Origin: an uncultured Paracoccaceae bacterium
Lineage (GTDB): Bacteria; Pseudomonadota; Alphaproteobacteria; Rhodobacterales; Rhodobacteraceae
Reading direction: 5' to 3'
Assembly: GCA_947500005.1 (NCBI GenBank)
Contig: CANMQJ010000018.1
Location: 62,001 to 126,000, forward strand
DNA: 64,000 nt
The notes below the pieces were generated by a model that was not told the origin of the DNA, made no database searches, and saw only the letters and a program-made list of their open reading frames with translations. Shown here in pieces: positions 1 to 8,733 of the stretch. A program made the position numbers and the translations under genes. The first letter of the stretch is position 1. The number at the start of each line of letters is the position of its first letter.

Positions 1-957
1 ATCGCCCATGTAGATGAATTCCAGAACTTCGGCCTTGAGCGTGTGCACTCCTTCTTGAAGGCGGTCGCGATTGAACTCGACACGTTCCGGGCGGATCGAC
101 ACGCGGGTCCGCTCGCCCGGCTTCGACACATTGATCAGCTTGGCGTCGATCAGGCCGCCGTCATCGAGCTGGATCAGCCCGATATCGCCGTTGACCTCCT
201 TGATCGTGCCTTCGAGCGTGTTGTTCTCGCCGATGAACTGCGCGACGAAACTGTTCTTGGGCTCCTCGTACAGCACATCCGGCGGATCGAGTTGCTGGAT
301 GCGGCCATCGTTGAACACCGCGACGCGGTCGGACATGGTCAGCGCCTCGGTCTGGTCGTGCGTCACGTAAACCACGGTGATCCCGAGGCGGTGGGCAAGA
401 TCGGTGATCTCGAACTGCATCTTCTCGCGCAGCTGCTTGTCCAGCGCGCCCAGCGGTTCGTCCATCAGGACCAGCTCGGGCTCGAACACCAGGGCGCGGG
501 CCAGGGCGACGCGTTGCTGCTGCCCGCCGGAAAGCTGCGCCGGCCGCCGGCCACCAAAGTCGCCCATCTCGACCATGTCGAGCGCGCGCTTGACCTTCTC
601 CTCGCGGTCGGATTTGCCGATATTGCGAACCTCCAAAGGAAAGCTGAGGTTCTCGGCGATGGTCATGTGCGGGAACAGGGCGTAGTTCTGGAACACCATG
701 CCGATGCCGCGCTTGTGCGGCGGGATGTTGTTGATCGACACGCCGTCGAGACGGATATCGCCATGCGTCGCGGTCTCGAACCCTGCCAGCATCATCAGGC
801 AGGTGGTCTTGCCCGACCCGGACGGTCCCAACATCGTGAGAAACTCGCCCTTGGGCATCGTCAGGTTCAGATCTTTGACAACGAGCGTTTCGCCATCATA
901 GCTTTTCTGGACGCGTTCGAATTCGACAAACGCATCGTTGCCGTTTGGTGCAGCCAA
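1..957 (-). CDS. ABC transporter ATP-binding protein, spermidine/putrescine type (partial)
   Basis: Only the first 319 codons are visible; the gene runs off the left edge. It is the ATPase of a PotA-type importer. Walker A GPSGSGKT lies near residue 45, the Q-loop in VFQNYALFPH, the signature LSGGQQQR near 145, Walker B in LVLMDEPLGALD and the switch histidine in VTHDQTEAL; a TOBE-like tail follows. The start is a TTG preceded by GGGGAG six bases upstream, since no in-frame ATG is near. It is a second copy beside the ATPase at 4615 and probably serves a different transporter whose genes lie left of the window. The substrate is inferred from family and neighbourhood. Confidence 0.9.
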   Translation of the reverse strand, partial: MAAPNGNDAFVEFERVQKSYDGETLVVKDLNLTMPKGEFLTMLGPSGSGKTTCLMMLAGFETATHGDIRLDGVSINNIPPHKRGIGMVFQNYALFPHMTIAENLSFPLEVRNIGKSDREEKVKRALDMVEMGDFGGRRPAQLSGGQQQRVALARALVFEPELVLMDEPLGALDKQLREKMQFEITDLAHRLGITVVYVTHDQTEALTMSDRVAVFNDGRIQQLDPPDVLYEEPKNSFVAQFIGENNTLEGTIKEVNGDIGLIQLDDGGLIDAKLINVSKPGERTRVSIRPERVEFNRDRLQEGVHTLKAEVLEFIYMGD

Positions 958-1108
958 AGCAATCTCCCCGTTATGTTTTTTCCTCAGCGGTCTTCGCCGC
1001 TTGATGTCAAAGCCTAAACGCAGGTTCTGGTGTGTTGCAACCGGATTGCGATGATTCATGGCCCTTAGCGACATGGCAATCCTAGGATAAACCGTCCCGG
1101 AAAGCAAA

Positions 1109-1130
1109 ACGCCGCCCCGAAAGGCGGCGT
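1109..1130 (-). terminator. Rho-independent terminator after the class III aminotransferase gene
   Basis: An 8-base stem, ACGCCGCC paired with GGCGGCGT around a 6-base loop, is followed on the minus strand by TTTTGCTTT. It sits about 20 bases past the stop at 1151. Confidence 0.75.
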
Positions 1131-1150
1131 CTGTATAGTGTCGTACAACC

Positions 1151-2548
1151 TCAGGATGCAGCCTGCATCAGCCCCTTTTCCTTGACCGCCGCGGTAGCCT
1201 GTTCGAGCGAGCGGTTGATCCGCACGAACATCTCGTCGATGTCGGCGGGTGTGAGGGTGAGCGGCGGCGCGATCACCAGGCGATCCCCGACATGCCGCAT
1301 GATGACGTTGTTCGCGAAACAAATGTCACGGCACACGCCGCCCACGGTGCCGGGCGCCGTCGCGAACTTGGCGCGGCTCGCCTTGTCCGGGGTCAGCGCG
1401 ATGGAGGCCATGAGGCCGGTGATCACCGCCTCGCCAACCATCTCGTGCTCGGTCAGCTTCTTCCATTTCTCCTTCACCAGCGGGGCGGCGGTGTCACGGA
1501 CGTGATCGACCATGTGTTCCTCCTCCATCAGGCGCAGGTTTTCCAGCGCCACGGCCGCGGCTACCGGATGTCCGGAATAGGTGTAGCCGTGGCTGAACTC
1601 AACTTCGGCCATCACGGCGGCCACCTCGTCGGACACGATCGAGCCGCCGATGGGCGCGTAGCCAGAGCTCAGCCCCTTGGCGACGGTCATGATGTCGGGC
1701 CGGATGCCGAAGGTCTCGGAGCCGAACCAGTTGCCGGTCCGGCCAAAGCCGCAGATCACCTCGTCCGCGATCAGCAGAATCTCGTACTTGTCGCAGATGC
1801 GCTGGATCTCGGGCCAGTAGGTCTCGGGCGGGATGATGACGCCGCCCGCGCCCTGGATTGGCTCGCCGATAAAGGCCGCGACACGGTCTTCGCCCAGTTC
1901 CAGGATCGCCTCTTCAAGTTCGCGCGCGCGGGCCAGGCCGAATTCCTCGGGCGTCATGTCTCCGCCTTCGGCCCACCAGTTCGGCTGGTTGATATGATGA
2001 ACGTCGGGAATCGGCAGCCCGCCCTGCGCATGCATGGCCGCCATCCCGCCAAGGCTGGCCGAGCCCATCGAGGATCCGTGATAGGCGTTCTTGCGGCTGA
2101 TGATCACCTTCTTGTCCGGCTTGCCCTTCGCCTCCCAATAGGTGCGCACCATGCGGATATTGGTGTCGTTCGCCTCGGACCCGCCGGCCGCGAAGAAGAC
2201 GTGGTTCAGATCGCCCGGCGCCAGCTGTGCCAGCTTGTCGGCCAAGGCGATGGCGGGCACATGCGTGGTCTGGAAAAAGGTATTGTAATAAGGCAGTTCC
2301 TTCATCTGGCGGGCGGCGGCCTCGGCCAGTTCGTCGCGGCCATAGCCGATATTGACGCACCATAGCCCCGACATGGCGTCGAGGATCTGCTCGCCCTCGC
2401 TGTCGGTCAGGTAGACGCCCTTGGCGCGGGTGATGACGCGCGCACCTTTCCTGCCCAGCGGACCATTGGCCGAGAAGGGATGCATGTGGTGAGCCGCGTC
2501 GAGACGCTGAAGCTCCTCGGTCGGCATGTGGTTGGTGATCGCGGACAT
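1151..2548 (-). CDS. spuC: Class III aminotransferase, putrescine:pyruvate (SpuC-like)
   Basis: A 465-residue PLP-dependent fold-type I transaminase expected to move the amino group of putrescine, or a related amine, to pyruvate. Visible are the phosphate-binding GGSEANDTN, the NAYHG segment, DEVICGFGRTG for the cofactor aspartate and the Schiff-base lysine in TVAKGLSSGY near residue 290. The ATG has AGGAGGC seven bases upstream. Its neighbours are a GntR regulator, a putrescine-type ABC transporter and an amine oxidase, which favours polyamine breakdown over taurine or beta-alanine as substrate. The family is broad, so exact substrate is inference. A palindrome at 2592-2603 lies in its promoter region and a terminator follows it. 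Confidence 0.85.
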   Translation of the reverse strand: MSAITNHMPTEELQRLDAAHHMHPFSANGPLGRKGARVITRAKGVYLTDSEGEQILDAMSGLWCVNIGYGRDELAEAAARQMKELPYYNTFFQTTHVPAIALADKLAQLAPGDLNHVFFAAGGSEANDTNIRMVRTYWEAKGKPDKKVIISRKNAYHGSSMGSASLGGMAAMHAQGGLPIPDVHHINQPNWWAEGGDMTPEEFGLARARELEEAILELGEDRVAAFIGEPIQGAGGVIIPPETYWPEIQRICDKYEILLIADEVICGFGRTGNWFGSETFGIRPDIMTVAKGLSSGYAPIGGSIVSDEVAAVMAEVEFSHGYTYSGHPVAAAVALENLRLMEEEHMVDHVRDTAAPLVKEKWKKLTEHEMVGEAVITGLMASIALTPDKASRAKFATAPGTVGGVCRDICFANNVIMRHVGDRLVIAPPLTLTPADIDEMFVRINRSLEQATAAVKEKGLMQAAS

Positions 2549-2591
2549 CGGCGTGCCTCCTGAAAGCGGTCTTGAAGTATCGGCGCTCAGG

Positions 2592-2603
2592 ATATGATCA
2601 AAT
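2592..2603. promoter_or_regulatory. Candidate GntR operator upstream of spuC
   Basis: ATATGATCAAAT, with a palindromic TGATCA core, lies in the short gap between the regulator gene and spuC. Similar words occur at 3301-3310 and 3403-3410. The core hexamer also occurs by chance elsewhere in the window, so the support is position rather than rarity. Confidence 0.4.
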
Positions 2604-3274
2604 TATTCGGTGTCAATCGAATCGCTCGTCCGGGTCTTGTCCGCAAGCATCCCGTCCATCAGCACCATTCCCTGTTCGACATCGTCCAGCATGGCCTGCC
2701 GAACGGCGTCAGCGTCGCCTGCGCGCAGCGCGGCGAGCAGTTCCTTGTGCCGGTCGGGCAGGTTACGGGTTCCGAAACGCCCGCAGACCACCCGCAGCGA
2801 GGGGCCGAATCGCAGCCAGAGGCGGTCGACCAGGTCCGACATGATCGGCGCGTCGGCGGCCGCGTTCAGGGCGGCGTGAAAGGCATGATTGTAGCGCAGG
2901 TATCCCTCGACATTCCCGGCCGCGATGGCCGCGTCGAGACGGGTGTCGATCCGTTCCAGTTCATTGATTCCTGTCGCATTCAGCCGCGCACCGGCGCGGC
3001 AGGCAAGCTCTGGCTCCATTGTTTTTCTTAGGAAAATCAACTCTTCGATATCTTGTGTCGTGAGGACCGGCACCGAAACCCGCCGATTGTCCTGATGGAC
3101 CAGGGCCCCGTCTGAAATCAGCCGCCGAATCGCCTCGCGCACGGGGGTCATGCCTGCCTCGAGCGCTCCGGTCAGTCCCTGGATGGTCACAGCCTGGCCC
3201 GGGGCGAGCTCTCCAAACAGGATCATGTCGCGCAAACGTTGATACACCTGCTCGTGCGCGGGACGTTTCGACAT
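2603..3274 (-). CDS. GntR-family (FadR/FCD subfamily) transcriptional regulator
   Basis: A roughly 223-residue regulator with an N-terminal winged helix (VYQRLRDMILFGELAPGQ through MTPVREAIRRLISDGAL) and a helical FCD effector domain, with acidic and histidine residues typical of that domain (RYNHAFHAALN). I chose the ATG at 3274 because AAGGGG stands eight bases upstream. The frame is open to an ATG at 3310, but that start would lie inside the TGATCA palindrome. It sits between spuC and the divergent potFGHI operon and is the obvious local regulator of both, probably sensing a polyamine or a breakdown product. That role is inferred from position. Confidence 0.88.
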   Translation of the reverse strand: MSKRPAHEQVYQRLRDMILFGELAPGQAVTIQGLTGALEAGMTPVREAIRRLISDGALVHQDNRRVSVPVLTTQDIEELIFLRKTMEPELACRAGARLNATGINELERIDTRLDAAIAAGNVEGYLRYNHAFHAALNAAADAPIMSDLVDRLWLRFGPSLRVVCGRFGTRNLPDRHKELLAALRAGDADAVRQAMLDDVEQGMVLMDGMLADKTRTSDSIDTE

Positions 3275-3300
3275 GTCCGAGACCCCTTGCATCGCCTTAA

Positions 3301-3310
3301 TTTTGATCAT
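3301..3310. promoter_or_regulatory. Candidate autoregulatory operator of the GntR gene
   Basis: TTTTGATCAT in the leader of the regulator gene resembles the words at 2592 and 3403. Confidence 0.35.
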
Positions 3311-3402
3311 CTATTCCGGCCCTTGCCCGTTCCCGGCGCCTTCGCTTGCGTCGCGCCACCTTGGCGTGGAAACATAAACACTGTTGCCGTGGAAGGCAAA
3401 AC

Positions 3403-3410
3403 TTGATCAA
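3403..3410. promoter_or_regulatory. Candidate GntR operator upstream of potF
   Basis: A perfect palindrome TTGATCAA lies 48 bases before the potF start, in the divergent promoter region shared with the GntR gene. Confidence 0.4.
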
Positions 3411-3457
3411 ATCCGGGCAAGGCGGGAACATACCCGTTGCCTACAGGGAGATATCCA

Positions 3458-4543
3458 ATGACCTTCAAGACGCTCACCCTCACCTCCGCGATCGCGCTGG
3501 CCGCCTCGGTGGCCGCCGCGCAAGAGGTCCGGGTCTACAACTGGTCCGACTACATCGACGAGGACCTGCTGTCGAAATTCGAGGAAGAGACCGGGCTGAC
3601 TCTGGTCTATGACGTGTTCGACAGCAACGAATTGCTGGAAACCAAGATGCTGGCCGGCGGATCGGGCTACGACGTGGTGGTGCCGTCGGGCACCTTCCTG
3701 CAACGCCAGATCCAGGCGGGCGCGTTCCAGAAGCTGGACGCCTCGCAACTACCCAACCTGGACAACATGTGGGATGTCGTCACCAAACGGACCGAGCAAT
3801 ACGATCCGAACAACGAGTATTCCATCAACTACATGTGGGGCACCACCGGCATCGGCGTGAATGTCGGCAAGGTCCAGGAAATACTGGGCGAGGACGCACC
3901 CATCGACAGTCTCGAACTGGTGCTGAATCCCGAAAACATGGAAAAGCTGGCCGAATGCGGCGTGCATTTCCTTGACGCGCCTGCCGAGATGATCCCCATG
4001 ACGCTGAAATATATCGGCGAGGATCCCGACAGCCACGACCCCGATGTGATCGCCAAGGCCGAGCCGGTCCTGCTGGGAGTGCGTCCCTACATCCAGAAGT
4101 TCCACAGCTCGGAATACATCAACGCGCTGGCCAATGGCGATATCTGCGTTGCGGTCGGCTGGTCGGGTGACATCCTGCAGGCCCGCGACCGCGCCGCCGA
4201 GGCCGATAACGGTATCGAGATCGCCTATCACGCGCCCAAGGAAGGCGCGCAGATGTGGTTCGACCAGATGGCCATCCCGGTGGACGCCCCGAACCCCGAA
4301 GGCGCGCATACCTTTCTCAACTTCATCATGGACGCCGAGAACATGGCGGCGGCGTCGAACTACGTCTATTACGCCAATGGCAACAAGGCGAGCCAGGAAT
4401 ACCTGGTCGAGGACGTGATCGGTGATCCGGCGATCTATCCCGACGCGGCGACGCTGGACAATCTCTTCACCACCACCCCCTACCCGCCGAAGGTGCAGCG
4501 CGTGGTGACGCGCCTCTGGACCAAGGTGAAATCGGGCACCTGA
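3458..4543 (+). CDS. potF: Putrescine/spermidine periplasmic binding protein
   Basis: A 361-residue extracellular solute-binding protein of the PotD/PotF family that captures polyamines in the periplasm for the PotGHI importer. A signal peptide covers about residues 1-22 (cleavage after ASVAAAQ). The mature start EVRVYNWSDYIDED is characteristic of the family, and aromatic residues likely to line the site appear in NYMWGTTGIGVN and VGWSGD. The ATG at 3458 has AGGGAGA seven bases upstream, so an in-frame ATG at 3437 is not needed. It is the first gene of the potFGHI-oxidase operon. A hairpin with a T-run separates it from potG and could raise its level over the membrane subunits. Confidence 0.93.
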   Translation: MTFKTLTLTSAIALAASVAAAQEVRVYNWSDYIDEDLLSKFEEETGLTLVYDVFDSNELLETKMLAGGSGYDVVVPSGTFLQRQIQAGAFQKLDASQLPNLDNMWDVVTKRTEQYDPNNEYSINYMWGTTGIGVNVGKVQEILGEDAPIDSLELVLNPENMEKLAECGVHFLDAPAEMIPMTLKYIGEDPDSHDPDVIAKAEPVLLGVRPYIQKFHSSEYINALANGDICVAVGWSGDILQARDRAAEADNGIEIAYHAPKEGAQMWFDQMAIPVDAPNPEGAHTFLNFIMDAENMAAASNYVYYANGNKASQEYLVEDVIGDPAIYPDAATLDNLFTTTPYPPKVQRVVTRLWTKVKSGT

Positions 4544-4551
4544 GCCCGTCG

Positions 4552-4582
4552 GGGGCGGGCCCAAATGGCCTCGCCCCTTTTT
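4552..4582 (+). terminator. Intercistronic terminator/attenuator between potF and potG
   Basis: Nested stem GGGGCG/CGCCCC enclosing GGCC/GGCC is followed by five T residues. It lies inside an operon, so it probably stops only part of the transcripts. Confidence 0.65.
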
Positions 4583-4614
4583 CCGACGACACAGTGCGGC
4601 AATCGGGGACAGAC

Positions 4615-5742
4615 GTGGGTACCAAAGTCTTTGCGCCTTGGGACGATCCCAATGCGAAACCTCTCATCCAGTTCAGGAACGTCACCAAGCGGTTCGGTGA
4701 ATTCACCGCGATCGACGACCTGACGCTGGATATCTTCGAGCGCGAGTTCTTCGCCCTGCTCGGTCCCTCGGGCTGCGGCAAGACGACGATGATGCGGATG
4801 CTGGCCGGGTTCGAGAAGCCGACCGAGGGCCAGATCCTGCTGGCCGGGCAGGATATCGACCCGATTCCGCCGAACAAGCGCGCGGTGAACATGATGTTCC
4901 AGTCCTACGCGCTGTTTCCGCATCTCACCGTCTACGAGAACATCGCCTTCGGCCTGCGCCGGGGCAACATGCCCAAGCACGATCTGCATGACCGGGTGCA
5001 AGAGATGCTTCGTCTGACACGGCTGGAGAAATTCGCCGGCCGCAAGCCGCACCAGATCTCGGGCGGTCAGCGCCAGCGCGTGGCGCTTGCGCGCAGCCTG
5101 GCCAAGGCGCCCAAGCTGCTGCTGCTGGACGAACCGCTGGGCGCGCTCGACAAGAAGTTGCGGCAGGACACCCAGTTCGAGCTGATGGATATCCAGGAAA
5201 AGACCGGCACCACCTTCGTGATCGTCACCCATGACCAGGAAGAGGCGATGACCGTCGCCAGCCGCGTCGCGGTGATGAATGACGGCAAGCTGGTGCAGGT
5301 CGCCACGCCCGACCGGCTCTACGAGACGCCGAACTCGGTCTACGTGGCCGATTTCATCGGCGACGTGAACATCATAGAAGGCCACGCCACCGCGACGGGC
5401 GAGGAAACCTATCGCATCGACTGGGGCGAGGGGCGCGAACCGCTGACCGCGAAATCGGCACAGCCTTTTTCGGCCGGGCAGGCCTGTCACCTCGCCATCC
5501 GCCCCGAGAAGGTCACGATCACCGCCGAACGGCCCACCGATGCCGACAACGCGGTTCAGGGCCGCGTGCATGACATCGCCTATCTCGGCAACCTGTCGAC
5601 CTATCACGTCGAACTGCCGGACGGCACGATCATCAAGGCGCAATCCGCCAATACCCGCCGCATCGCCCGACGCAGCTTTACCTGGGAAGACACTGTCTGG
5701 CTGTCCTGGACAGCCACGGCGGGCGTTCTCTTGGCCGAGTGA
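4615..5742 (+). CDS. potG: Polyamine ABC transporter ATPase
   Basis: A 375-residue ATPase that energises polyamine import. It carries Walker A GPSGCGKTT, Q-loop in MFQSYALFPHLT, signature ISGGQRQRVAL, Walker B LLLLDEPLGALD and the switch histidine in VTHDQEEAM, then a TOBE domain in the last ~100 residues. The likely start is GTG at 4615, with GGGGA five to six bases upstream. A GTG at 4594 in the same frame lacks a ribosome binding site. Its stop overlaps the potH start. Together with potF, potH and potI it makes a complete importer. Confidence 0.92.
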   Translation: MGTKVFAPWDDPNAKPLIQFRNVTKRFGEFTAIDDLTLDIFEREFFALLGPSGCGKTTMMRMLAGFEKPTEGQILLAGQDIDPIPPNKRAVNMMFQSYALFPHLTVYENIAFGLRRGNMPKHDLHDRVQEMLRLTRLEKFAGRKPHQISGGQRQRVALARSLAKAPKLLLLDEPLGALDKKLRQDTQFELMDIQEKTGTTFVIVTHDQEEAMTVASRVAVMNDGKLVQVATPDRLYETPNSVYVADFIGDVNIIEGHATATGEETYRIDWGEGREPLTAKSAQPFSAGQACHLAIRPEKVTITAERPTDADNAVQGRVHDIAYLGNLSTYHVELPDGTIIKAQSANTRRIARRSFTWEDTVWLSWTATAGVLLAE

Positions 5743-6617
5743 TGCGGCGCTTCGTCCTCATAGCCATTCCCTATGCATGGCTTCTGGCGCTGTTCCTGGT
5801 GCCTTTCGTCATCGTCTTCAAGATCTCGCTCTCGGATATCGCGCTGGCCATTCCGCCCTATACGCCCACGCTTCGGGACGGGTTCGCCGAGTTCTGGGCG
5901 GGGCTGGATTTCGAGAATTTCGTCTGGCTGACTCAGGACGATCTTTATTGGAAGGCTTACCTGAGCAGCGTCCGGATCGCCTTGTTCTCTACGCTTCTGA
6001 CGCTTCTGGTGGGCTACCCCATCGCCTATGGCATGGCCCGCGCGCCTGAGGAATGGCGCCCGACCCTGATGATGCTGGTCATCCTGCCTTTCTGGACCTC
6101 GTTCCTGATCCGCGTCTACGCGTGGATGGGCATTCTCAGCAACGAGGGTCTGCTCAACCAGTTCCTGCTGGCCCTCGGGGTGATCTCCGAGCCGCTGACC
6201 ATCCTCAACACCAACACCGCCGTCTATATCGGCATCGTGTATACCTATCTGCCCTTCATGATCCTGCCGATCTACGCCACGCTCGACCGGATGGATGGCT
6301 CCCTGATCGAGGCGGCCGAGGATCTGGGATGCTCGCGAGCGCAGGCCTTCTGGCTGGTGACCATCCCGCTCTCGCGGCCAGGGATCATCGCCGGCTGCTT
6401 TCTCGTCTTCATCCCCGTCATTGGCGAGTTCGTGATCCCCTCGCTCCTGGGTGGGTCGGGCACGCTGATGATCGGCAAGGTGCTGTGGGAGGAGTTCTTT
6501 TCGAACCGCGACTGGCCGGTCGCCTCGGCGGTTGCCGTGGTCCTGCTGCTGATCCTCGTGATCCCCATCGTGCTGTTCCAGCGCAACCAGCAGAAACAGG
6601 CGGAGAAGGACACATGA
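5742..6617 (+). CDS. potH: Polyamine ABC transporter permease
   Basis: A 291-residue inner-membrane permease with about six hydrophobic segments and the binding-protein-dependent transport EAA loop (EAAEDLGCSRAQAFWLVTIP) that docks on the ATPase. The ATG at 5742 overlaps the potG stop; a GTG three bases earlier is the alternative. Its stop overlaps the potI ATG as ATGA. It would pair with PotI to form the membrane channel. Confidence 0.92.
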   Translation: MRRFVLIAIPYAWLLALFLVPFVIVFKISLSDIALAIPPYTPTLRDGFAEFWAGLDFENFVWLTQDDLYWKAYLSSVRIALFSTLLTLLVGYPIAYGMARAPEEWRPTLMMLVILPFWTSFLIRVYAWMGILSNEGLLNQFLLALGVISEPLTILNTNTAVYIGIVYTYLPFMILPIYATLDRMDGSLIEAAEDLGCSRAQAFWLVTIPLSRPGIIAGCFLVFIPVIGEFVIPSLLGGSGTLMIGKVLWEEFFSNRDWPVASAVAVVLLLILVIPIVLFQRNQQKQAEKDT

Positions 6618-7432
6618 CACGGCTGAGTTGGTTCAACACGGTGTCGCTCACACTGGGCTTCGCCTTCCTCTACATCCCGATGATCATCCTCGTGGTCTAC
6701 AGCTTCAACGAATCCAAGCTGGTGACGGTCTGGGCGGGCTTCTCGACCAAATGGTACGGAGAACTCGTCCGGAACGAGGCGTTCCTCGACGCCGCCTGGG
6801 TCACGGTCAAGGTCGCGGTCTTCTCCTCGACCATCGCGACGATCCTGGGGACGATGGCCGCGCTAGTGCTGGTGCGAGCCGGGCGCTTCCTGGGGAGGAC
6901 GCTGTTTTCCGGCATGATCTACGCCCCCCTTGTGATGCCCGAGGTCATTACCGGCCTGTCGCTGCTGCTGCTTTTCATTGGCATCGGGCTCGACCGCGGC
7001 ATCCTGACCATCGTGCTTGCGCATACCACCTTCTCGATGTGCTATGTCTCTGTCGTCGTCTCCTCACGTCTTGTCAGTTTCGACCGTTCGCTCGAAGAGG
7101 CTGCACTTGACCTTGGCGCCTCGCAGGCCGAGGCGTTCCGGCTGGTCACTCTGCCGATCATCGCGCCTGCGGTGATCTCGGGCTGGCTGCTGGCCTTCAC
7201 CCTGTCGCTCGACGACCTTGTGATCGCCTCCTTCACCGCCGGCCCCTCGGCGACGACGCTGCCGATCAAGATCTTCTCGGCCGTGCGTCTGGGCGTCAGC
7301 CCCGAGATCAACGCGCTTTCGACCATCATGATCGCGATCGTGACCGTGGGCGTCATCACCGCGTCGCTGGTCACTAAACGCGCGATGGTCCGGCAGCAGC
7401 AGGACGAACAGGCGGCGATCCGGGCGGGATGA
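6614..7432 (+). CDS. potI: Polyamine ABC transporter permease
   Basis: A 272-residue inner-membrane permease of the PotC/PotI family, with about six membrane segments and the EAA loop EEAALDLGASQAEAFRLVTL. The ATG overlaps the potH stop by four bases and its own stop overlaps the oxidase start by four bases, so the five genes from potF are one translationally coupled operon. Confidence 0.92.
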   Translation: MTRLSWFNTVSLTLGFAFLYIPMIILVVYSFNESKLVTVWAGFSTKWYGELVRNEAFLDAAWVTVKVAVFSSTIATILGTMAALVLVRAGRFLGRTLFSGMIYAPLVMPEVITGLSLLLLFIGIGLDRGILTIVLAHTTFSMCYVSVVVSSRLVSFDRSLEEAALDLGASQAEAFRLVTLPIIAPAVISGWLLAFTLSLDDLVIASFTAGPSATTLPIKIFSAVRLGVSPEINALSTIMIAIVTVGVITASLVTKRAMVRQQQDEQAAIRAG

Positions 7433-8730
7433 GGCGAATCTTTCCCGACTGGACCTATGGTCCCGGTCCCCGAGACGGCTGTTGGTGGGACGAAACCGTC
7501 GCCGCGCCCGACTGGCCGGTGCTCGAAAATTCCCTACGCGCCGATGTCGCGGTGATCGGCGGCGGATTCACCGGGATCTCGGCCGCCTTGCACTTGGCGC
7601 AGGCCGGCGTTTCGGTCGCGGTGCTGGAGGCCGAATCTCCCGGCTGGGGTGCTTCGGGCCGCAATGGCGGCTTCTGCTGCCTGGGCGGCGCCAAGCTCGG
7701 CGGGGCTGCGATGGCGCGTCAACACGGGGCACAGGCGGCGGTGGAATATCACCGGGCCGAGGCTGATGCCGTGGCCCTCGCGGCGCGCCTGATCGAAACG
7801 CACGGGATCGAGGCCGATACCCATTCGCGCGGAGAGACGCAGCTTGCCCATTCCCGCCGCGCGATGGAGGCGCTGCGCCGAAAGGCCGATGAGGGCGACA
7901 TCCTCCACGAGGCCGCCGACCTGCCGGGTCTCGGCCTCTCGGGCCCCTTCCAAGGCGGATTGAGCTCCCCGACGGGATTTGGGCTTAACCCGAGAAAATA
8001 CCTTTTCGGCCTGGCTCGCGCGGCGGCCGGGCAGGGCGCGTTGCTCTTCCAGCGCAGCCCGGTGCAAGAGGTCGCGCGCACGGGCGCGCTCTGGTCTCTG
8101 GAAACGCCCTTGGGCCGCGTCGAGGCCGAGACTGTCCTGCTCTGCACCAATGGATATTCCTCCGAGGATGTTCCCCCCTGGATGGCCGGGCGCTACATGC
8201 CGGCGCAATCGACGGTGATGGTGACGCGTCCCCTCTCCGAGGCCGAGTTGCAGGCGCAGGGCTGGACCTCGGACCAGATGGCCTATGACACGCGCAACAT
8301 GCTGCACTATTTCCGCCTGATGCCGGATCGTCGTTTCCTGTTCGGGATGCGCGGCGGGCTGACCTCCTCGCCCCGTGTCGAGGCCGCGATCCGAAGCCGC
8401 GTGCGTCGCGATTTCGACCGCATGTTCCCCGCCTGGCGCGGTGTGGAGGCCACACATTCCTGGTCCGGCATGGTCTGCCTGTCGCGCAGGCTGGTGCCCT
8501 TTGCCGGGACGGTGCCGGGGCAGCCGGGTCTCTTTGCGGGCTTCGCCTATCACGGCAACGGCGTTGCGATGGGTACCTATTCGGGCCGTGCGTTGGCAGA
8601 TCTGGCGCTGGGCCGGCAGGCGGGCCTGCCCGAGGTGATGACCCTGCCCCCGCTTCGCTTTCCCCTGGGACGCTGGCGGCGCGCGATCATGCCTCCGGCC
8701 TACGCGGCGCTGGCGCTGGCCGACCTCTGA
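7429..8730 (+). CDS. puuB: FAD-dependent amine oxidase, gamma-glutamylputrescine oxidase-like
   Basis: A 433-residue DAO-family flavoprotein. The ADP-binding motif VAVIGGGFTGISAALHLA lies at about residues 39-56, an acidic ribose-binding end in VLEAE follows, and GWGASGRNGGF is the usual flavin-contact loop. A C-terminal GFAYHGNGVAMGTYSGRA segment closes the FAD domain. It is coupled to potI by an ATGA overlap, so oxidation of imported putrescine or its gamma-glutamyl form is the natural role. No gamma-glutamylputrescine synthetase is visible here, so PuuB is the closest assignment rather than proof of that pathway. Confidence 0.8.
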   Translation: MRRIFPDWTYGPGPRDGCWWDETVAAPDWPVLENSLRADVAVIGGGFTGISAALHLAQAGVSVAVLEAESPGWGASGRNGGFCCLGGAKLGGAAMARQHGAQAAVEYHRAEADAVALAARLIETHGIEADTHSRGETQLAHSRRAMEALRRKADEGDILHEAADLPGLGLSGPFQGGLSSPTGFGLNPRKYLFGLARAAAGQGALLFQRSPVQEVARTGALWSLETPLGRVEAETVLLCTNGYSSEDVPPWMAGRYMPAQSTVMVTRPLSEAELQAQGWTSDQMAYDTRNMLHYFRLMPDRRFLFGMRGGLTSSPRVEAAIRSRVRRDFDRMFPAWRGVEATHSWSGMVCLSRRLVPFAGTVPGQPGLFAGFAYHGNGVAMGTYSGRALADLALGRQAGLPEVMTLPPLRFPLGRWRRAIMPPAYAALALADL

Positions 8731-8733
8731 GCG

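Noticed and set aside
1151..2548. Taurine:pyruvate aminotransferase (tpa) as partner for xsc
   Set aside because: It lies about 48 kb from xsc, among polyamine genes, and its sequence reads as SpuC-like.
3346..3457. A sigma-70 promoter for potF
   Set aside because: Several loose TTG-type -35 words exist but none with convincing spacing to a -10, so no exact promoter is claimed.
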